Assembly (NCBI RefSeq): GCF_900143285.1
Contig: NZ_FRDN01000019.1
Coordinates: forward strand, 1 to 64,000
Length of the DNA stretch: 64,000 bases
From: Desulfitobacterium chlororespirans DSM 11544
GTDB taxonomy: Bacteria > Bacillota > Desulfitobacteriia > Desulfitobacteriales > Desulfitobacteriaceae
Direction: 5' to 3'
Shown here: positions 25,070 through 34,160 of the stretch, one piece after another
Layout of the letters: every line of letters begins with the position of its first letter
Position numbering within the stretch: the first letter of the stretch is position 1
The notes under the pieces: generated by a model
The model's input: the letters and a program-made list of their open reading frames with translations, nothing else
Told to the model about the DNA's origin: nothing
The model's database searches: none
Translations under genes and position numbers: made by a program

Positions 25070-26422
25070 TTATTTACTCTCCAATTTATTCTCAAATAAC
25101 CGGACAACAGTGGGAACCGTATCCGGCAAAGCAAAGACAATGACTCTGTCTCCGGGCTTGAGCACAGTATCTCCGTTGGGGATGATAATTTCTTCATCGC
25201 GAACGATACTGCCGATCAATGAATTCCTGGGAAGTTTGGCATCTCTCAGTTTTTTATGGGTCACCGGGCTTGAGGCAGGGATGATGATTTCCATAGCTTC
25301 CGCTTTGGCACCCTCGAGAAGAGATACGGATACCACATCCGAACGGCGTACATAACGCAGGATAACCCCGGCCGTAAGAATACGGGGTGACAGGACAACA
25401 TCGACCCCTACTTTTTCCATGAGAGCAATATAATCGGGACGGCCAACCCGGACAAAAGTCCGCGGCGCCCCCAGATGCTTCGCCAGTAAAGCGATCAGAA
25501 GATTGAGCTTATCATCATCAGTCAGGCACATGACCGCGTCCGCTTCTCCTACCCCTTCTTCCGTTAATAAATCAATATCCGTTCCTTCCCCGCATAAAAC
25601 CAAGCCCTCATCCAGGGTTTCCGCCAGTTCCTGGCAGCGTTCCAGATCCTTATCGATGATCTTCACGGATATGTCGGACTTTTCCAGGATCATGGCCAAA
25701 TGGCGGCCGATTCTGCCGGCCCCAATAATCAGGACACGTTCTACTTTCGACTTTCTGACCGTAAAATGATCTTCAAGCTTCTTGATTGCGGATACTTCCC
25801 CGACAAAGAAAGCACAATCATTGGGTAAAAGCATATCCGAGCCATGAGGAATCAACATACGGCCATTTCTTAAAATACCCGCCACCAGGGTATGGGAGGG
25901 TAAGGTCAATTGGGTTAAAGATGTGTTAATCAGCTTCGAGTCAGAAGGCATTTTTACTTCGATCATCCTTACCCGGTCTCCGGCAAAGTCTTCCACATCC
26001 AAAGCGGAAGGGGTGAGAAGAATACGTTTTATTTCCAGGGCGGTGACCATCTCCGGATTGATAGTCAGGTCGATCCCCAAAGCTTCATTAAATTTAATCT
26101 TATCCTTTTCAGCATACTCCTGATTTCTGACCCGGGCAATGGTCCGTTTAATTCCCACTTGCTTAGCCGCCATGCAGGCAATCATATTAACCTCATCCAT
26201 ATCGGTCACCGCAATCATCAGATCAGCTTTGCGGACTTCAGGATCCAGCAGCACTCTCGGACTGGCGCCGTTTCCGGGGATCGTCATGACATCCAAAGTA
26301 TTTTGCACAATGGCCCTGCGTTCTTCATTTTCTTCAACGACAATAACCTCATGATCTTCTTGGGTTAAATACTGAGCCAGACTATAACCGACTTTACCGG
26401 CTCCGACGATTACCACACGCAC
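25070..26422 (-). CDS. trkA: Trk potassium uptake regulatory subunit TrkA
   Basis: The 450 residues form two RCK units: Rossmann fingerprints VVIVGAGKVGYSLAQYL and VLIIGAGRIGRHLAMILE, each followed by a TrkA_C domain. NAD(H)/ATP binding gates the TrkH pore. The frame can begin at GTG 26440, but GGAGG within those codons lies 8 bases before GTG 26420-26422 (RVVIVGAGK), the normal N-terminus. It is the first gene of the trkA-trkH-trkH-DUF401 operon and the only TrkA in the window for both TrkH copies. Confidence 0.93.
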   Translation of the reverse strand: MRVVIVGAGKVGYSLAQYLTQEDHEVIVVEENEERRAIVQNTLDVMTIPGNGASPRVLLDPEVRKADLMIAVTDMDEVNMIACMAAKQVGIKRTIARVRNQEYAEKDKIKFNEALGIDLTINPEMVTALEIKRILLTPSALDVEDFAGDRVRMIEVKMPSDSKLINTSLTQLTLPSHTLVAGILRNGRMLIPHGSDMLLPNDCAFFVGEVSAIKKLEDHFTVRKSKVERVLIIGAGRIGRHLAMILEKSDISVKIIDKDLERCQELAETLDEGLVLCGEGTDIDLLTEEGVGEADAVMCLTDDDKLNLLIALLAKHLGAPRTFVRVGRPDYIALMEKVGVDVVLSPRILTAGVILRYVRRSDVVSVSLLEGAKAEAMEIIIPASSPVTHKKLRDAKLPRNSLIGSIVRDEEIIIPNGDTVLKPGDRVIVFALPDTVPTVVRLFENKLESK

Positions 26423-26611
26423 TAAAATAACCTCCATCACACCAAATCAATTGCTTAGAATTTCCTTTCATATCATCATAGTACAAGGCTCAGGTTCTAT
26501 CAAGTCCAACCTGCTGCCGAAAACCGTCAAAGCAGGAAAAATATCCAGAAATGAATGTTTCCTCCCCATAACTCATAAATATAATTGCAAAAAAATAATT
26601 TTGGGGGAAGT

Positions 26612-27193
26612 ATGCTGAAGAAGATAAAAAAGCCTACCTGGTCAACTTTTTTGGTTTCCGGATCGACGGCAGTTTTCGCCATCATATCCCTGATCAGCGT
26701 TTTTATAACCATCAATACCTGGCAGACCCAAAGAGAAGCAGCCCGGCCTTACTTTACCTTTAAAGAATCCCCAAGCATTCAATTAACCCATCAAGTCAGT
26801 TTTGAATTTAAATTTGTTAACACAGGCACCCACCCGGCCACAGAACTCACCAGCAAGGCCCTGGTCTTTCATGAGAATTTACAGGAACAGCCCATTTTAA
26901 TCGATACCTATAGTGTAGTGAACGATATTCCCAGAGATACCGCCACAAGCCTTCTCTTATATCTCAATCCCAGCCAGCTGGATCCTGCCGCTTCCGACCT
27001 GGATGCTCATTATATCGTCATCAATTTAGATTATAGAGATCCCATACTTAAGGAAACCTATCATCAGATCATCTATCTCAAATGGCCCGGGGTAAATAAT
27101 GGACATGTCCAACCCCTGATTCACATGGAAGCAGGTGAAAAAACGCAGGTTATTCAATACATTCAGAACAGAGAGCTTCTTTCCCTTCCTTAG
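26612..27193 (+). CDS. Membrane-anchored hypothetical protein
   Basis: The 193 residues have one N-terminal membrane helix (STFLVSGSTAVFAIISLISV), then a short linker NTWQTQREAARPYF and an extracytoplasmic beta-rich domain. FEFKFVNTGTHPATELTSKA looks like a beta-sandwich strand pattern. No family is recognised. ATG 26612 follows GGGGGAAGT closely; an in-frame TTG at 26585 has no ribosome binding site. It is divergent from trkA. Confidence 0.65.
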   Translation: MLKKIKKPTWSTFLVSGSTAVFAIISLISVFITINTWQTQREAARPYFTFKESPSIQLTHQVSFEFKFVNTGTHPATELTSKALVFHENLQEQPILIDTYSVVNDIPRDTATSLLLYLNPSQLDPAASDLDAHYIVINLDYRDPILKETYHQIIYLKWPGVNNGHVQPLIHMEAGEKTQVIQYIQNRELLSLP

Positions 27194-27312
27194 CGAACAT
27201 GCTAAATTTTAATTTAGGATCCTTTACTGCTTGATTTTTACCCCGCATTTGATAAGATGTTCATCATGCAGGCGTAATTCTGGCGTAATTTTTAGGAAGG
27301 GATCCTGTTTTT

Positions 27313-28662
27313 ATGGAGCAAATCACAACACTAAAGCTAAAAGTTCACCAATTCATTCATATTCTTCTGCCCATTCTGATTTCCCAGGTCGCTTTGTTCT
27401 CCATGTCTTTTTTTGACACGGTAATGTCGGGACAAGCCAGCTCCGTCGATCTGGCCGGAGTCGCCATCGGTGCCAGTCTATGGGCCCCTGTCAGCACCGG
27501 ATTAGGCGGGATATTAATTGCGATCACACCTATCGTCGGACATTTATTAGGAGCCAGAAGAAAGAACGAGGTTCCTTACAATGTTCTGCAAGGAATTTAT
27601 CTGGCCCTGGCCATCTCTTTCCTTTTAATTCTGGCGGGAAGCATGAGCCTGGATGGACTGCTCTCCCTTATGAACCTGGAGCCCCAGGTGCGTCTCATTG
27701 CCCGGGGGTTTCTTACTGCTATCGCTTTTGGCATTCCTCCCTATTTTATCTACCAAGTGTTGAGGGGCTTTATTGATGCCCTGGGGTATACACGCATTAC
27801 CATGCTGATTACTCTCCTCTCCCTGCCCGTGAATATCTTCCTCAATTATGTCCTTATCTTCGGCAAATTTGGGTTTCCGGCCTTTGGCGGCATCGGAGCC
27901 GGCATCGCTACTTCTATAGCTTATTATTGCTTGATGCTCATTGCTCTGCTCATTATTCACTTTCATCCCTATTTTAAAGAATTTGCGATCTTCAAACGCC
28001 TCCCCCCACTCTCCTGGAAGACCTGGCTGAAGCAATTGAAAATCGGCATCCCCATCGGTTTTTCTATCTTCTTCGAGACCGGCATGTTTTGCGCGGTAAC
28101 CCTGCTCATGAGCCGCTTTAATACCGTAACTATAGCCGCCCATCAAGGGGCCATGAATTTTGCCTCCATGATCTACATGATTCCTTTAAGCTTTTCTATG
28201 GCTTTAACGATCCTGGTCGGGTTTGAAGTAGGGGCCCGCCGCTATCATGATGCCCGCCAGTATTCCTTGATCGGGTTGGCTTTTTCCTTCTCCATAGCCC
28301 TTCTCACCGCTCTCCTGCTTTTTCTGTTCAAAGAGCAAGTGGCTTTGCTCTACTCCAAGGAGTGGGATGTAATCCTCCTGGCCAAACAATTTCTCATTTA
28401 CGCCATCTTCTTTCAGTTTTCCGATGCCCTGGCCACGCCCATTCAAGGGATTCTGCGCGGTTATAAGGATGTCAACCTTCCTTTTATCACCTCCCTCATC
28501 TCCTATTGGTTCATTGCCCTGCCGGTTGGTTATTTTTTGGCGGCTTATACCAGCTTCGGAGCCTTTGGCTTCTGGATTGGCCTGATTTCGGGAATTACTG
28601 CCAACGCTTGCTGCCTGTTGCTTAGGTTAAGGTATATTCTGCGTCGACAGCTCGCTGTTTAA
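27313..28662 (+). CDS. MATE family efflux transporter
   Basis: A 449-residue protein with 12 predicted membrane helices in two MatE halves. The first half shows SFFDTVMSGQASSVDLAGVA and GILIAITPIVGHLLGARRKN; the second QGAMNFASMIYMIPLSFSMA and VGFEVGARRYHDARQYSLIG. NorM-like members export cationic drugs or dyes using Na+ or H+. The substrate cannot be read from sequence. AGGAAGG lies rather far (about 14 bases) from the ATG. Downstream lies repeat element copy A. Confidence 0.93.
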   Translation: MEQITTLKLKVHQFIHILLPILISQVALFSMSFFDTVMSGQASSVDLAGVAIGASLWAPVSTGLGGILIAITPIVGHLLGARRKNEVPYNVLQGIYLALAISFLLILAGSMSLDGLLSLMNLEPQVRLIARGFLTAIAFGIPPYFIYQVLRGFIDALGYTRITMLITLLSLPVNIFLNYVLIFGKFGFPAFGGIGAGIATSIAYYCLMLIALLIIHFHPYFKEFAIFKRLPPLSWKTWLKQLKIGIPIGFSIFFETGMFCAVTLLMSRFNTVTIAAHQGAMNFASMIYMIPLSFSMALTILVGFEVGARRYHDARQYSLIGLAFSFSIALLTALLLFLFKEQVALLYSKEWDVILLAKQFLIYAIFFQFSDALATPIQGILRGYKDVNLPFITSLISYWFIALPVGYFLAAYTSFGAFGFWIGLISGITANACCLLLRLRYILRRQLAV

Positions 28663-28684
28663 TCCCAAGTGCCCGCAAACTAAT

Positions 28685-28913
28685 TCTCCAGGATTTTGCT
28701 TTACACCGTTCGCTCCATAAGCTGCGCGGACAAAACTAACGCTCAAGCTCTCCGCTCCTAAAGGTATCCGGCTAAATCGGCTCCTGCCTCATAGCCGGTT
28801 GGAAACGTCCTGTTTCCAACCTTTCTCCGCTACGTGCTTTTCGCGAAGTTTTGTTTCCACTCGCTTAAATTCGCTCCCTTGTGTAAATCAAAATCCTTGG
28901 GCTGCTTTTCGGG
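28685..28913 (-). repeat. Dispersed structured repeat, copy A (inverted)
   Basis: Reverse-complemented, this 229-bp block matches 38268-38560 over its whole length except for a 66-bp segment missing here. The ends are inverted repeats (CCAGGATTTTGCTTTAC at 28688 and GTAAATCAAAATCCTTGG at 28883). Inside are complementary arms around CAAAACT and a perfect hairpin GGTTGGAAAC-GTCCT-GTTTCCAACC (28797-28821). It occupies the gap between the MATE gene and lutB. Confidence 0.85.
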
Positions 28914-28951
28914 TCTGAGGGATGCAGCTAATCTGCGTAGAAGTCCGATAT

Positions 28952-28997
28952 GCAAAACTCCCCTTGAATTATGGTGTTCCATAATCCAAGGGGAGTT
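28952..28997 (-). terminator. Terminator of the lutA-lutB-like operon
   Basis: AACTCCCCTTG-ATTATGG pairs with CCATAAT-CAAGGGGAGTT with a 4-base loop. The minus strand continues TTTTGC. It lies about 45 bp after lutB. Confidence 0.8.
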
Positions 28998-29043
28998 ATT
29001 TCGCTATCAGATTTCCCATCGCTCAGAGAAGCTTTGACTGATT

Positions 29044-30246
29044 TTACTCCATCACTTCGCCGCTTGCCAGGCGATTTCTTAATTCTCCGATCATATTGGG
29101 CACCTCGATCTGCATGGGGCAACGCTCCACACAGCGCCCGCAGCGCAGACAGGTATGGATTTGCGGTGCGGTAGCCTCTAATCCTCCGGAAGTAAAGACA
29201 TTCCAGATGGTGCCGATACCGCCCAGATAGGTTTCGCCAAAGGTTCCCGCCGTGATCTGGAAGACTGGACATTCATACATGCATCCTCCACAGCGCAGGC
29301 AATGGGATGCTTGTTTGAAGTCATCATCCACAGCCATTTTCTCCCGGCCGTTATCGACGAAGATAACATAAAACTCTTTGGGGCCGTGGGCGCCATAAGT
29401 GGTCACTTTTTCGATGTCCCCGGTTTTGCTTGGCCCGGTGACGATATTGACATAAGAAGGCACACCATACTGGGCATACCGCCAGGTCACTTCAGCGACT
29501 TTCATCGCTTCCTGGAAGGTAGGCACCAATTTTTCGGTTCCTACAATCATCAAGTGAACCGGAGGCACCGCTGTTGACAAGCGCACATTGCCTTCGTTTT
29601 CAATGATTACAAAAGCCCCGGTGTCGGCCGCCACCACATTGGCTGAACTGATGCCCACATCAGCGGTAAAATATTTTTCACGCATAAACTCCCGGACAAT
29701 GGCTACCTCTTTGGCAATATCGGGCTCCACTTCTTTGCCAAAGAATTGGGTAAAGATTTCCGCCACCTTTTCCCGGGGAATATGAATCGCCGGGGAAAGG
29801 ATATGCATGGGACGATCTTTTTTCAGCTGGAGGATGAATTCCCCGAGATCCGTTTCCCAAACCTCAATGCCCTCTTCCTCCAAGTACTCCCGGAGATGGA
29901 GTTCTTCCCCTAACATGCTTTTGCCCTTAACAACAGTCTTCCCTTTACCAATGATCTCCGCAGCCATCACTAAGGCTTCCTGTTTATCCTTGGCATAAAA
30001 GGCTTTCCCTTTATTGCGTTCAACCGCCTCCATGGCCTGAGCAAGCAGTTCCTGCCGCTGAGCGACAGAACGGCGTTTGATTTCCCGCACTTCTTCAGCG
30101 AGAGCCGGCGTATGGGGAAAACGCTCCATGGTGCTGTCCGTGGTTTCACGATAGGCTTTTACCGCCCGGGAGATGGCTTTGCGAATATTCTCATCATGCT
30201 TGGCACGATCGATCTCTTTGGAGTACTCTTTAAATTCTTTTCTCAT
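29044..30246 (-). CDS. LutB-like iron-sulfur oxidoreductase subunit
   Basis: A 400-residue LUD-domain protein with two C-terminal 4Fe-4S motifs, CLRCGGCMYECPV (316-328) and CLRCGRCVERCPM (366-378). GKSMLGEELHLREYLEEEG and ADTGAFVIIENEGNVRLSTA are LUD hallmarks. LutABC-type complexes oxidise L-lactate to pyruvate; the cluster-bearing subunit relays electrons. Its ATG overlaps the stop of the upstream CCG-domain gene by 4 bp. No lutC-type subunit is present. Lactate as substrate is inferred from the family. Confidence 0.85.
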   Translation of the reverse strand: MRKEFKEYSKEIDRAKHDENIRKAISRAVKAYRETTDSTMERFPHTPALAEEVREIKRRSVAQRQELLAQAMEAVERNKGKAFYAKDKQEALVMAAEIIGKGKTVVKGKSMLGEELHLREYLEEEGIEVWETDLGEFILQLKKDRPMHILSPAIHIPREKVAEIFTQFFGKEVEPDIAKEVAIVREFMREKYFTADVGISSANVVAADTGAFVIIENEGNVRLSTAVPPVHLMIVGTEKLVPTFQEAMKVAEVTWRYAQYGVPSYVNIVTGPSKTGDIEKVTTYGAHGPKEFYVIFVDNGREKMAVDDDFKQASHCLRCGGCMYECPVFQITAGTFGETYLGGIGTIWNVFTSGGLEATAPQIHTCLRCGRCVERCPMQIEVPNMIGELRNRLASGEVME

Positions 30247-31265
30247 CCCACTATCCCCTTATATAAGAATTCGATCAAGTCGGCAATGCCATGTTGCTCC
30301 TTTTTATCTATGGCACCTTGCAAAGAAGATAGACAGTACGGACAAGAGGTTAAGATGAGGTCCGCTCCGGTATCCTGCAGCTCCACAACCCGTCTTTCCG
30401 CTATGGTATGAGACAGCTCCGGGAACATGAATTTATTGGGACCGCCGCAGCAGGTTGTCCAGGCGCGGTTGCGCATGGGTTCCTTGAATTCAACCCCCAT
30501 GGCAATCAGGATCTCCCGGATCTCCTCCGTAACCCCTAAGTCACGGGCCAGCCGGCAGGAATCATGAATCACAACGGATTGCTGTGAGTCTATTTTTGGT
30601 AATTTGTGCCTTTGTTCCCATACCAACTCAACAAAAGTCTTCACTTCCAGATCATGATGAACTCCGAACTTGGGATACATAATCTTTATGACTTCCGCGG
30701 CATGAGGGGAAAGGCAAACCATGGTCTTGGCCTGGGTTCCTTTAAGAACTTTAGTGACCTTTTGGGCATAGGCGGCAAAGTCATCCCAATAGCCCAGTTC
30801 ATACAACAAAGCCCCGCTGTAGAGTTCCTCATCCCCTGAATAGCATAGATCATAGCCCAAACTTTGCAGAATCCGTGCCGCTTTTAAGGAGACTTGATTA
30901 AAGCGCTCTTTGTCCGAGGCCAGTACGGAAGCATAGATCTTCTCAGGGGCGATGCCCGTTTTTTCCACAATGTTCCGCACGCCCATCAGCATGGAAAAGC
31001 CGGCACTGTTGGGATCCATAACGGTCATGGTTTTCACCAGGGAGTCTATATAGGGAAGAAGCTGATACTCACCACCGGTATAAAAAAGAAGATTCCCTGT
31101 CTTGGGTAACTTAAGTTCCTTAGCCCAGGAAGAAACTTCGCTTCCCTTGAGAGCTAAAGGATTGCCGTATTTGACAATATTACCGCGAATTAATTCTAAT
31201 ACAGGTGGCATCTTGCGCTCCACCGTTGTCGGCATTTCAATGGGATTGGTTGCCACTACATCCAC
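30243..31265 (-). CDS. CCG-domain (LutA/HdrD-like) iron-sulfur protein
   Basis: The 340 residues contain a C-terminal CCG domain: HDSCRLARDLG, then WTTCCGGPNKFMFPELS (CCGG near residue 272) and ILTSCPYC. The first CCG domain appears degenerate (FYTGGEYQLLPYIDSL lacks the usual cysteine). Such domains bind non-cubane 4Fe-4S clusters and handle quinone or thiol electron transfer. It is translationally coupled to the LutB-like gene. The size exceeds LutA (about 240), so it may be a Desulfitobacterium-type variant of the lactate oxidase. Confidence 0.8.
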   Translation of the reverse strand: MDVVATNPIEMPTTVERKMPPVLELIRGNIVKYGNPLALKGSEVSSWAKELKLPKTGNLLFYTGGEYQLLPYIDSLVKTMTVMDPNSAGFSMLMGVRNIVEKTGIAPEKIYASVLASDKERFNQVSLKAARILQSLGYDLCYSGDEELYSGALLYELGYWDDFAAYAQKVTKVLKGTQAKTMVCLSPHAAEVIKIMYPKFGVHHDLEVKTFVELVWEQRHKLPKIDSQQSVVIHDSCRLARDLGVTEEIREILIAMGVEFKEPMRNRAWTTCCGGPNKFMFPELSHTIAERRVVELQDTGADLILTSCPYCLSSLQGAIDKKEQHGIADLIEFLYKGIVG

Positions 31266-31449
31266 CGCCTTCTCCGCTGATCGTTTGATTATAGATTACT
31301 TAAAACAAGATGTCCTTGTAAACACAAAGTCTCTATGTATTATGTATTATTACACCATAATTACCTAGAGAATGGATACAAAGAGAATTATACTATAGCT
31401 TATTCCTCTTTTTCAACACAAAAAGTATAGCTTTATTTTTAAATGTACA

Positions 31450-32211
31450 TCATACTTCCCCAGTATGGATAGCTCGGATAATGGAATTGGCTAAAACTCC
31501 GGCTCCAAAGCCATTGTCGATGTTGACTACTCCTATTCCGGCTGAACAGCTGTTCAGCATAGCCAGCAAAGCGGCTAACCCTCCAAAACTGGCTCCATAG
31601 CCGACACTGGTAGGGACAGCAATCACCGGCTTATCGGTTAACCCGCCCACCACACTGGCCAGGGCCCCTTCCATGCCAGCGACAACAATCAGAACCTGAG
31701 CCTCATCCAGCCTCTCTTTATTATCAAAAAGCCGGTGAATGCCTGCTACACCGACATCGTATAACCGCTCTACCTGACATCCCATGATCTCCGCCGTTAT
31801 GGCGGCCTCCTCCGCTACCGGCAAATCCGCTGTCCCGGCACTTAAGACCAGAATTCTCCCTCTCTTGGGAATCGCCTCTTTAACAACGGTGATGACACGG
31901 GCCAGCTCAGAATAGGAAGCCTCAGGGATAGCAGCCTGCACCGCTGCATAGACTTCAGGCGTGGCCCGGGTGGCCAGGATATTATGGCCACGCTGACCAA
32001 GGTTCGCTAAAATTTGAATAATATGCTCCTTCGCTTTCCCCTGACAAAAGACGACCTCAGGAAACCCATTGCGCAGAGCCCGGTGATGATCCACTTTGGC
32101 AAATCCCAAATCTTCATAAGGCAGATTTTTAAGCTCCAGCAGGGCACTGTCGCAGGATATCTGACCATCCTTTACTCCCTGCAATAATGCTCTCAATTGT
32201 TCTTCGTTCAT
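31450..32211 (-). CDS. larB: Nickel-pincer cofactor biosynthesis protein LarB
   Basis: A 253-residue PurE-like enzyme that carboxylates and hydrolyses nicotinic acid adenine dinucleotide, the first step to the nickel-pincer cofactor of lactate racemase. ILVLSAGTADLPVAEEAAIT, YDVGVAGIHRL and VIAVPTSVGYGASFGGLAAL are diagnostic. It starts 238 bp from the lut-like operon and reads the same way. LarC, LarE and LarA are not in the window, so if the pathway is active its other genes lie elsewhere. Confidence 0.9.
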   Translation of the reverse strand: MNEEQLRALLQGVKDGQISCDSALLELKNLPYEDLGFAKVDHHRALRNGFPEVVFCQGKAKEHIIQILANLGQRGHNILATRATPEVYAAVQAAIPEASYSELARVITVVKEAIPKRGRILVLSAGTADLPVAEEAAITAEIMGCQVERLYDVGVAGIHRLFDNKERLDEAQVLIVVAGMEGALASVVGGLTDKPVIAVPTSVGYGASFGGLAALLAMLNSCSAGIGVVNIDNGFGAGVLANSIIRAIHTGEV

Positions 32212-32269
32212 CCCTTACCTCCATGACCAATGATGGTAAATTATAGCACATTTAGACGGTGATTAAAAA

Positions 32270-32308
32270 TCAAAAAAACAGAAGAGACCGCTCATCGTGT
32301 GAGCCGTC
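32270..32308 (-). terminator. Terminator of the siderophore uptake operon
   Basis: On the minus strand GAC-GGCTCA pairs with TGAGC-GGTC, followed by TCTTCTG and a run of seven Ts. It lies about 40 bp after the ATPase gene. Confidence 0.65.
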
Positions 32309-32346
32309 CCTCCTGACACTTCTTCAACTATCGTTTTAAATTATAA

Positions 32347-33099
32347 CTAATAAATCGCTACCGGCCCATGAGGTCCATCAATAATTTCGATTTTCGTTTC
32401 AAAGATATCTGTCAAAACTTCTGGATCCATCACCTCTTCTACTGTCCCAAAAGCGGCAATCCGACCATCTTTCATAGCACAGATTCGATCAGAATATTTC
32501 GCTGCAAAATTTATATCATGGAGAACAGTGAGAATTGTTCTGCCAAATTCATTAGCAGCATGCCGCAAATGCTCCATCATTTGCACAGAACGAGCAACAT
32601 CAAGATTGTTCAGAGGTTCATCCAAAAGCACATATTCAGTCTCCTGACACAAAACCATAGCTACATAAGCCCTTTGCCTTTGACCACCGGAAAGCTCATC
32701 TAGATATCTGCTTTCCAGATCAGTCAAACCTAAAAAATCAATATATTTAGAAATAATCGCCTCATCCTCTTTTGTTAATCTTCCCTTTGAATAAGGGAAA
32801 CGTCCAAAGCCAACGAGTTGTCTGACCGTAAGCCTTGTTACAAAATGATTTTCTTGTCGTAAAATAGTCAAAACTTTGGCTAAATCTGCTGATTTAGATT
32901 CAGAAACATCCATATTGGCCACCTTAATTTGGCCTTCATCCATATCCAAAAGTCTTCCGATCATCAAAAGTGTCGTCGACTTTCCAGCGCCGTTTGGTCC
33001 AATTAATGAAGTAAGACCGGCTTTGGGTATATTAATATGCAAAGGTCCTATTTTCACCTCATCAGTATACACCTTTTTAACCTGATTAATCTTTATCAT
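32347..33099 (-). CDS. Iron-siderophore ABC transporter ATP-binding protein (YclP type)
   Basis: A 250-residue ATPase of the FecCD-coupled class: Walker A GPNGAGKST, signature LSGGQRQRAYVAMVL, Walker B YVLLDEPLNNLD and switch histidine TVLHDINFA. It is the last gene of a four-gene operon, overlapping the upstream permease by 4 bp. The order (binding protein, two permeases, ATPase) and sequence match petrobactin/enterobactin-type YclNOPQ and CeuBCDE systems. Confidence 0.92.
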   Translation of the reverse strand: MIKINQVKKVYTDEVKIGPLHINIPKAGLTSLIGPNGAGKSTTLLMIGRLLDMDEGQIKVANMDVSESKSADLAKVLTILRQENHFVTRLTVRQLVGFGRFPYSKGRLTKEDEAIISKYIDFLGLTDLESRYLDELSGGQRQRAYVAMVLCQETEYVLLDEPLNNLDVARSVQMMEHLRHAANEFGRTILTVLHDINFAAKYSDRICAMKDGRIAAFGTVEEVMDPEVLTDIFETKIEIIDGPHGPVAIY

Positions 33100-34160
33100 A
33101 ACGTTCCCTTCCTTAAAATCACAATTAAAAATGTTATGCCGCCAAACAACTCGATAATAATTGAAACCACACCTTGAGCATTGAATATATGATACATAAA
33201 GAAGTAGGCAGCCGTTATGATCAAAAACCCTATGGCAAGAGCCATGGGAAAAATATATCTGTGATCATAAGTTGGTGCCGCTTGATAACACAAGGTTGCC
33301 ACTAAAAATCCATAGAAAGTAAGCGGTCCGACCAAAGCCGTGGAAATTGACATCAAAACAGCAACCAATATAAGCGTATAAATAACGCTGAATTGCTGAT
33401 TAACCCCCAAAGAAGTGCTGGGATTCTTGCCAAGGGACAATACATTTAATTTTTTAGAATAAGCAAGAAGAAGTAAGGCGGCAATGATGACAACGGGAAT
33501 TGCCACAGGAAAGTATCCAGCATCCGCATTATTGACAGAACCAAACAACCTGGTCAGTAAAATATCAAATTCAGACGGCGCAAGCAGCCTTCTCATAAAA
33601 GATGATAAAGACTTCAGCCCGGTGCCAATAATAACCCCAACCAAAAGCATAAGTTGTAAATTTCCATACTTTCCGGAAAGCAACCAGCCATAAAGTATCA
33701 AACACATCAGGACCATAGCCACAACTTGAAAGACAAAGGAGCCAACACCATTAAAACCTATAAATGCACCGGCACCAAAGAAAAATATTGTACTCGTATG
33801 AATTGTTGAGTAAAGTGCTTCAAAACCTAAAAGTGAAGGAGTAATAATCCGATTATTCGTAATCGATTGGAAAGCAACCGTCGACAAACTCTGACAGACT
33901 GCAGCAATGATCATGGCAACAAGAGCTACCAGCCTTCGTTTAACAACCGGGATAAAAGAAGGGGAATCTATCGGAACCGGATTGTTATAAACCAAAAGTC
34001 CATAGCTGGCAAAAATCCCCAAAGCAATCAATGTTATCAGCAATATCCAATAACGTTTTTCCTCTTTCTTAGAGCGAAAAGCTCCGGCTGATCTATTTTC
34101 ATGATGAAGGCCGGCCTCGATTTCGCTGTTTTCTTTATGACTATAGACTAATTCGCTCAT
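33096..34160 (-). CDS. Iron-siderophore ABC transporter permease (YclO type)
   Basis: A 354-residue FecCD-family permease with about nine membrane helices and a roughly 40-residue N-terminal cytoplasmic extension. AVCQSLSTVAFQSITNNRII corresponds to the family's GxxLQxxxxNPLA region, and LVGPLTFYGFLVATLCYQ is the coupling-loop area. It overlaps both neighbours by 4 bp, so the operon is tightly coupled. It pairs with the next gene to form a heterodimeric channel. Confidence 0.9.
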   Translation of the reverse strand: MSELVYSHKENSEIEAGLHHENRSAGAFRSKKEEKRYWILLITLIALGIFASYGLLVYNNPVPIDSPSFIPVVKRRLVALVAMIIAAVCQSLSTVAFQSITNNRIITPSLLGFEALYSTIHTSTIFFFGAGAFIGFNGVGSFVFQVVAMVLMCLILYGWLLSGKYGNLQLMLLVGVIIGTGLKSLSSFMRRLLAPSEFDILLTRLFGSVNNADAGYFPVAIPVVIIAALLLLAYSKKLNVLSLGKNPSTSLGVNQQFSVIYTLILVAVLMSISTALVGPLTFYGFLVATLCYQAAPTYDHRYIFPMALAIGFLIITAAYFFMYHIFNAQGVVSIIIELFGGITFLIVILRKGTL

